From NCBI GenBank assembly GCA_035632695.1, contig DASQGG010000132.1:1-35103 (forward strand): a stretch of 35,103 nucleotides of DNA, given 5' to 3'. This DNA comes from Thermoplasmata archaeon (GTDB taxonomy: Archaea; Thermoplasmatota; Thermoplasmata; RBG-16-68-12). A program made the translations under genes and the position numbers. Shown one piece after another: positions 31,699 through 35,103 of this stretch (its first letter is position 1; the number at the start of each line of letters is the position of its first letter). Under the pieces are notes generated by a model. It worked only from the letters and a program-made list of their open reading frames with translations, made no database searches and was not told where the DNA came from.

Positions 31699-31731
31699 GC
31701 AAAAACCTTCGGAGGGGAGAAGGCCTATGTA
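31699..31731. promoter_or_regulatory. Divergent promoter region of the rml genes
   Basis: The 82-bp spacer 31679-31760 holds a minus-strand box GTTTTTGC (31699-31706) for rmlD-rmlA and a plus-strand box CCTATGTA (31724-31731) for rmlC-rmlB. Both give nearly leaderless transcripts. Close packing means the two operons may be co-controlled. Confidence 0.5.
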
Positions 31732-31760
31732 CTGACGTCCCCTTGCCCGAGTCGGTTCGC

Positions 31761-32222
31761 ATGGACCTCATCCAGGGAGTCCAGGTCCGGCCCCTCCAGC
31801 AGATCCACGACGAGCGCGGCTACCTGATGGAGATGCTCCGGAGCGACTGGCCCGAGTTCGAGCGGTTCGCCCAGTCCTACATCACGATCGCCTACCCGGG
31901 CATCGTCAAGGGCTGGCACTACCACAAGAAGCAGACGGACCACTTCGTGATCGTCCAAGGCGCGGCGAAGGTGGTCTGCTACGACCAGCGCGATCGCTCG
32001 CCGACGAAGGGCAAGATCAACGAGTTCTTCCCCGGCGAACGGAATCCGATGTTGATCAAGATCCCTCCCTTCGTGCTCCACGGCTTCAAGGCGATCGGCG
32101 GCGACCTCGTCTACGTCGTGAACTTCCCCACGGAGCTCTACGACTACGCGCAGCCGGACGAGTTCCGGGTCCCCCACGACTCGAAGGACGTCCCCTACCG
32201 CTGGGACGTCCAGCTCAAGTGA
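31761..32222 (+). CDS. rmlC: dTDP-4-dehydrorhamnose 3,5-epimerase-like cupin
   Basis: A 153-residue cupin. DERGYLMEMLRSDW (17-30), GIVKGWHYHKKQTDHFVIVQ (47-66, His53 matching the RmlC active-site region) and PPFVLHGFKAIGGD are recognisable; the end DSKDVPYRWD is RmlC-like. It is shorter than bacterial RmlC (about 180). ATG 31761 fits the TATA at 31724-31731; a TTG at 31743 in frame is less likely. Located 6 nt before rmlB, which supports the role, although a related dTDP-hexose isomerase-type cupin is possible. Confidence 0.82.
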   Translation: MDLIQGVQVRPLQQIHDERGYLMEMLRSDWPEFERFAQSYITIAYPGIVKGWHYHKKQTDHFVIVQGAAKVVCYDQRDRSPTKGKINEFFPGERNPMLIKIPPFVLHGFKAIGGDLVYVVNFPTELYDYAQPDEFRVPHDSKDVPYRWDVQLK

Positions 32223-32228
32223 GCGGGC

Positions 32229-33236
32229 ATGGCGCGCCTCGTGGTGACCGGCGGCATGGGGTTCATCGGGAGCAACTTCGTCCGCCGCCGCCTCGCCGCG
32301 GGGCGGGACGACGTCGTCGTGGTCGACAAGCTCACGTACGCGGGCAACCCGACGAACCTCCAGGACCACCGGGACGACCCGCGGCTCGCGTTCGTCCAGG
32401 GAGACGTGTGCGACCGCGGTCTCATGGACCGCGTGGTCCGCGGCGCGGATGCCGTGGTGCACTTCGCCGCGGAGACCCACGTGGACCGCTCCATCCTCGA
32501 TGCGGGCTCCTTCGTCGTGACGGACGTCGTGGGGACGTACAGCGTGCTCGAGGCGTGCCGCAAGGCGGACGTGCCGCGGCTCGTCCACATCTCGACGGAC
32601 GAAGTGTACGGGGAGGCGGGAGACAGACCGTGCGCGGAGGAGGCCCCGCTGATGCCGAAGTCCCCCTACGCGGCGAGCAAGGCGGGCGCGGACCGGCTCG
32701 TGTGGTCCTACGTGGCCACGTACGGGCTGCCGGCCGTGATCTCCCGCTGCACGAACAACTACGGGCCCTACCAGCATCCGGAGAAGCTGATCCCTCTCTT
32801 CGTGACGAACGCCTTGGAGGGCAAGCCGCTGCCCATGTACGGGGACGGCCGGAACTCCCGGGATTGGATCCACGTGGACGACCACTGCGCGGCGCTCGAC
32901 CTCCTCCTGACGGCCCAGGGGGTCGAGGGCGAGGTCTTCAACATCGGGGCGGGGCAGGAGCGGGACGTTCGGACGATCGGGAGCGCCATCCTGAAGGCCC
33001 TGGGCAAGCCCGCGAGCCTGTTGACGTCCGTGCCGGACCGGCCCGGCCACGTGCTGCGGCACGCCGTGGACTCGACCAAGATCCGTTCGCGCCTCGGCTG
33101 GCGACCCGCGCAGACGTTCGAGGACGGGTTGCGGCAAACTATGGAGTGGTACCGGACCCACGAGACCTGGTGGAAGCCGATCAAGTCCGGCGCGTTCCGG
33201 GAGTACTACCGGGTGCAGTACCGCGGCCTCGACTGA
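32229..33236 (+). CDS. rmlB: dTDP-glucose 4,6-dehydratase
   Basis: A 335-residue extended short-chain dehydrogenase converting dTDP-glucose to dTDP-4-keto-6-deoxyglucose. NAD loop GGMGFIGSNF (8-17), KLTYAGNPTNL, HFAAETHVDRS, catalytic STDEVYGEA (Thr123-Asp124-Glu125) and YAASK (Tyr147, Lys151), RCTNNYGPYQHPEKLIPLF and YGDGRNSRDWIHVDDHC are all diagnostic. ATG lies 6 nt after the rmlC stop. The stop is 3 nt from that of the convergent TPR gene. Confidence 0.96.
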   Translation: MARLVVTGGMGFIGSNFVRRRLAAGRDDVVVVDKLTYAGNPTNLQDHRDDPRLAFVQGDVCDRGLMDRVVRGADAVVHFAAETHVDRSILDAGSFVVTDVVGTYSVLEACRKADVPRLVHISTDEVYGEAGDRPCAEEAPLMPKSPYAASKAGADRLVWSYVATYGLPAVISRCTNNYGPYQHPEKLIPLFVTNALEGKPLPMYGDGRNSRDWIHVDDHCAALDLLLTAQGVEGEVFNIGAGQERDVRTIGSAILKALGKPASLLTSVPDRPGHVLRHAVDSTKIRSRLGWRPAQTFEDGLRQTMEWYRTHETWWKPIKSGAFREYYRVQYRGLD

Positions 33237-33239
33237 GCC

Positions 33240-35090
33240 TCAATGGGCCGGGACCGCCACGGGCGCCTTGAAGTGCTTCACGAGGTCCTCGGCGATCCGC
33301 CGCGTGATCCCCTTGACCGCGAGCAGCTGATTCACCGTGGCCTTCTGGTAGTCCTCGACGGTATGGAAACCCGCGTCCACGAGGGCCTTGGCCCGGGCGG
33401 GCCCGATGCCCTTGACCGTGTAGAGGTCCTGGAGGACGTCTGCGGACACCGCGCGGGACGACTCGAGCTCGTGGATGCGCTGCTGGATCTCCTCGTCGCC
33501 GGGATTGAGCTTCAAGGCCTCCGCGAACGCACGGAGCGCGTCGTCGTCGCGGCCCATCTTCAGGAACACGTCGCCCTGCACGGCCCACGCTTCCTCGTCC
33601 TGGGGGCTGATCGTGACGAGCTTGTCGAACATCTCCAACGCGGCATCCAGGTCTCCCTTTTCCAGGAGCAGGTTTCCTCGGTTCAGGAGGGCCGAGGCGT
33701 TGTTCGGCTGGTAGTCGAGGACGAGGTCGAGGCAGTTCAGGGCCTCGTTCGGCTTGCCGCTTCGGCGGTAGGCCACCGCCTTGCCGATGAGCGCGTTCAC
33801 GTTGCTCGGCTCGACCTCGAGGATGTCATCGAACAGGTTCAGGGCCTGGGGGTAGTTCCCGCTCGCGGACGCGATCAGGGCGCGGCTCAGGAGCCCGGGC
33901 ACGTCCACGCGCACCTCCTCGATCTTCTGACGGAGGTTGGCGTCCTGGGGGTCCAGCGCCTGCGCCGCCTCAAACGCCGCGAGCGCCTCGGGGCGCCGAC
34001 CCAGGTTCGTGAGCACGTCTCCCTTCAGCTCGAGGGCCGACGTGTCGTTGGGCTTGCGCCGGAGGATGGCCTCCACGGTCTCCAGGCATTCCCGCCACCG
34101 GCTCTGGGCCGCAAGGATGCGGGAGGTCGCGCGGAGCGCGGTCTCGTTCGTGGGTTCCAGCGCGAGGATGCGCCGGTAGGTGTCCAGCGCCACGGCCGTG
34201 TCGTTCATTGCGGTCAAGGCGCCCGCTTTGGCGAGGAGCACGCGGGGCGAGTTCGGGTTCAGGCGTAGAGACTCGTCGTAGGCGGCCACGGCCGAAGGGT
34301 ACTCCTGGATCACGAAGAGCGTGTCGCCCTTTGCCGCGAAGGTGTCCGCCGTGTCGGGCCGGGGTGTGGGTCGGGGCTGCGGCGCCGCCGGCGCAACGGC
34401 CGGAGCCGCGGGCACGGGTGCGGGGGCCACGGGCGGAGGGGGCAGCGCGGTGGGCGGCGGAGGGGGCGGATCGAACGCCACGGAGGCCGCGGAGGCCGCC
34501 GAAGGCTGGGGCTGCATTGCATATTCGATGTACGCCCGCTCGCCCATGTCGAGTTGGGCGGCGTTGCTCGTGCCCGCGTAGAGCGCCTCGGTCTTCGTCC
34601 GATCCCGGATGGGCCGAAGTCCGAACCACCATCCGAGGTTCGCGGCGACGTAGAGGAACAGGAGGAAGGGCACCGTGGAGAAGAGGGAGGGCATCAGGGC
34701 CACCGAGAGCGTGTACGTCACGCCTGCCGAGCCGCTGCCCGCGTTCGTGAAGACGAGGGACCAGTTCGCCGGAGCCCCCGAGGCAGCGGATTGCACGGAC
34801 AGGTCCACGGATTGCGAGCCGGTCACGGACTTGTTGGCGAGCGTCCCGCCGTTCTTCTCCACGGCCACCCGGACCGTGCCCGACATTCCCTGGACATGGA
34901 TGGTCTGGACGTAGCTCACACCGAACACGTCGGGGCTCGTGAATAGCACGGTCTCCGAGGAGCGCGGCGCAATGCTGACGGGTCGGGTGGGCCCGGACGC
35001 GATCCCCGCGAGCCCGTTCCCCGTCACGGGCACGAGGAGGATCACGGCCAGGAAGGAAGCCAAGACCGCGGTGGTCAGGGCGCGGCTCAT
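33240..35090 (-). CDS. Membrane-anchored TPR protein with C-terminal helix-hairpin-helix domain
   Basis: A 616-residue protein. Residues 1-24 are a signal/anchor (ASFLAVILLVPVTG). A beta-rich outside domain (about 30-130) follows, then a membrane helix at about 137-157 (VPFLLFLYVAANLGWWFGL) and a Pro/Ala-rich linker (193-245). A run of about eight TPR units covers 250-540 (AVAAYDESLRLNPNSPRVLL, ALLNRGNLLLEKGDLDAALE). The C-terminus (556-606) is a double helix-hairpin-helix, LYTVKGIGPARAKALVDAGF and LLAVKGITRRIAEDLVKHF, of the type found in RadA N-termini and DNA-repair proteins. Topology puts TPR and HhH inside the cell. No known function; a membrane-DNA or scaffold link is inferred. Confidence 0.88.
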   Translation of the reverse strand: MSRALTTAVLASFLAVILLVPVTGNGLAGIASGPTRPVSIAPRSSETVLFTSPDVFGVSYVQTIHVQGMSGTVRVAVEKNGGTLANKSVTGSQSVDLSVQSAASGAPANWSLVFTNAGSGSAGVTYTLSVALMPSLFSTVPFLLFLYVAANLGWWFGLRPIRDRTKTEALYAGTSNAAQLDMGERAYIEYAMQPQPSAASAASVAFDPPPPPPTALPPPPVAPAPVPAAPAVAPAAPQPRPTPRPDTADTFAAKGDTLFVIQEYPSAVAAYDESLRLNPNSPRVLLAKAGALTAMNDTAVALDTYRRILALEPTNETALRATSRILAAQSRWRECLETVEAILRRKPNDTSALELKGDVLTNLGRRPEALAAFEAAQALDPQDANLRQKIEEVRVDVPGLLSRALIASASGNYPQALNLFDDILEVEPSNVNALIGKAVAYRRSGKPNEALNCLDLVLDYQPNNASALLNRGNLLLEKGDLDAALEMFDKLVTISPQDEEAWAVQGDVFLKMGRDDDALRAFAEALKLNPGDEEIQQRIHELESSRAVSADVLQDLYTVKGIGPARAKALVDAGFHTVEDYQKATVNQLLAVKGITRRIAEDLVKHFKAPVAVPAH

Positions 35091-35103
35091 GCTGTACTTC
35101 GAC

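Overview
The window looks like a high-GC archaeal chromosome segment. Archaeal markers include an archaeal-type S-adenosylmethionine synthetase, ribosomal protein L18a/LX, prefoldin alpha, FtsY, SMC-ScpA-ScpB, AT-rich TATA-like boxes about 25-40 nt before many starts, and very short or absent leaders. Protein style and gene order suggest a euryarchaeal-type lineage, most likely Thermoplasmatota. That placement is inference, not proof. I saw no rRNA, tRNA, CRISPR array, insertion sequence or integrase, and no gene-free stretch over about 300 bases.

Layout. (1) 1-2018, plus strand: the 3' part of a membrane protein with an outside domain and a cytosolic alpha/beta domain, a small TPR protein and a Ras-like small GTPase, read as one signalling cassette. 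(2) 2022-8198: serine hydroxymethyltransferase, S-adenosylmethionine synthetase, an HTH-CBS regulator divergent from the synthetase with an array of GGAAT half-sites between them, a small unknown protein behind a perfect 9-bp dyad, RNase Z, and a histidine/aromatic ammonia-lyase. (3) 8199-17919, minus strand: an overlapping smc-scpA-scpB operon, followed by a 1493-residue protein made of about 21 helical repeats of about 62 residues, a beta domain and a RING/PHD-like zinc finger. (4) 18103-26893: a glycan-building cluster of four GT4-type and three GT2-type glycosyltransferases, a methyltransferase lacking a normal start codon, and UDP-GlcNAc 2-epimerase. (5) 26894-29668, minus strand: the housekeeping operon L18a-prefoldin alpha-FtsY-PIN nuclease, set inside the glycan cluster. 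(6) 29721-33236: a full dTDP-sugar set, with rmlD-rmlA on minus and rmlC-rmlB on plus diverging from an 82-bp spacer. (7) 33240-35090: a membrane-anchored TPR protein ending in a helix-hairpin-helix domain.

How it fits together. The glycosyltransferases, WecB and RmlABCD would supply and assemble a rhamnose-type and ManNAc-containing surface glycan, for S-layer N-glycosylation or exopolysaccharide. SMC-ScpAB handles chromosome structure. SHMT and MAT feed one-carbon and methyl metabolism. The genome is extremely compact: all five convergent gene pairs have stops 0-3 nt apart or overlapping, and operon neighbours commonly share ATGA or GTGA.

Most worth a second look: the 62-residue-repeat RING-like protein next to the SMC operon, the GGAAT array between MAT and the HTH-CBS gene, the 20-bp dyad at the predicted smc transcription start, the methyltransferase with an in-frame UGA and no start codon, the membrane TPR-HhH protein, and the receptor/TPR/GTPase cassette whose GTPase lacks the catalytic glutamine.
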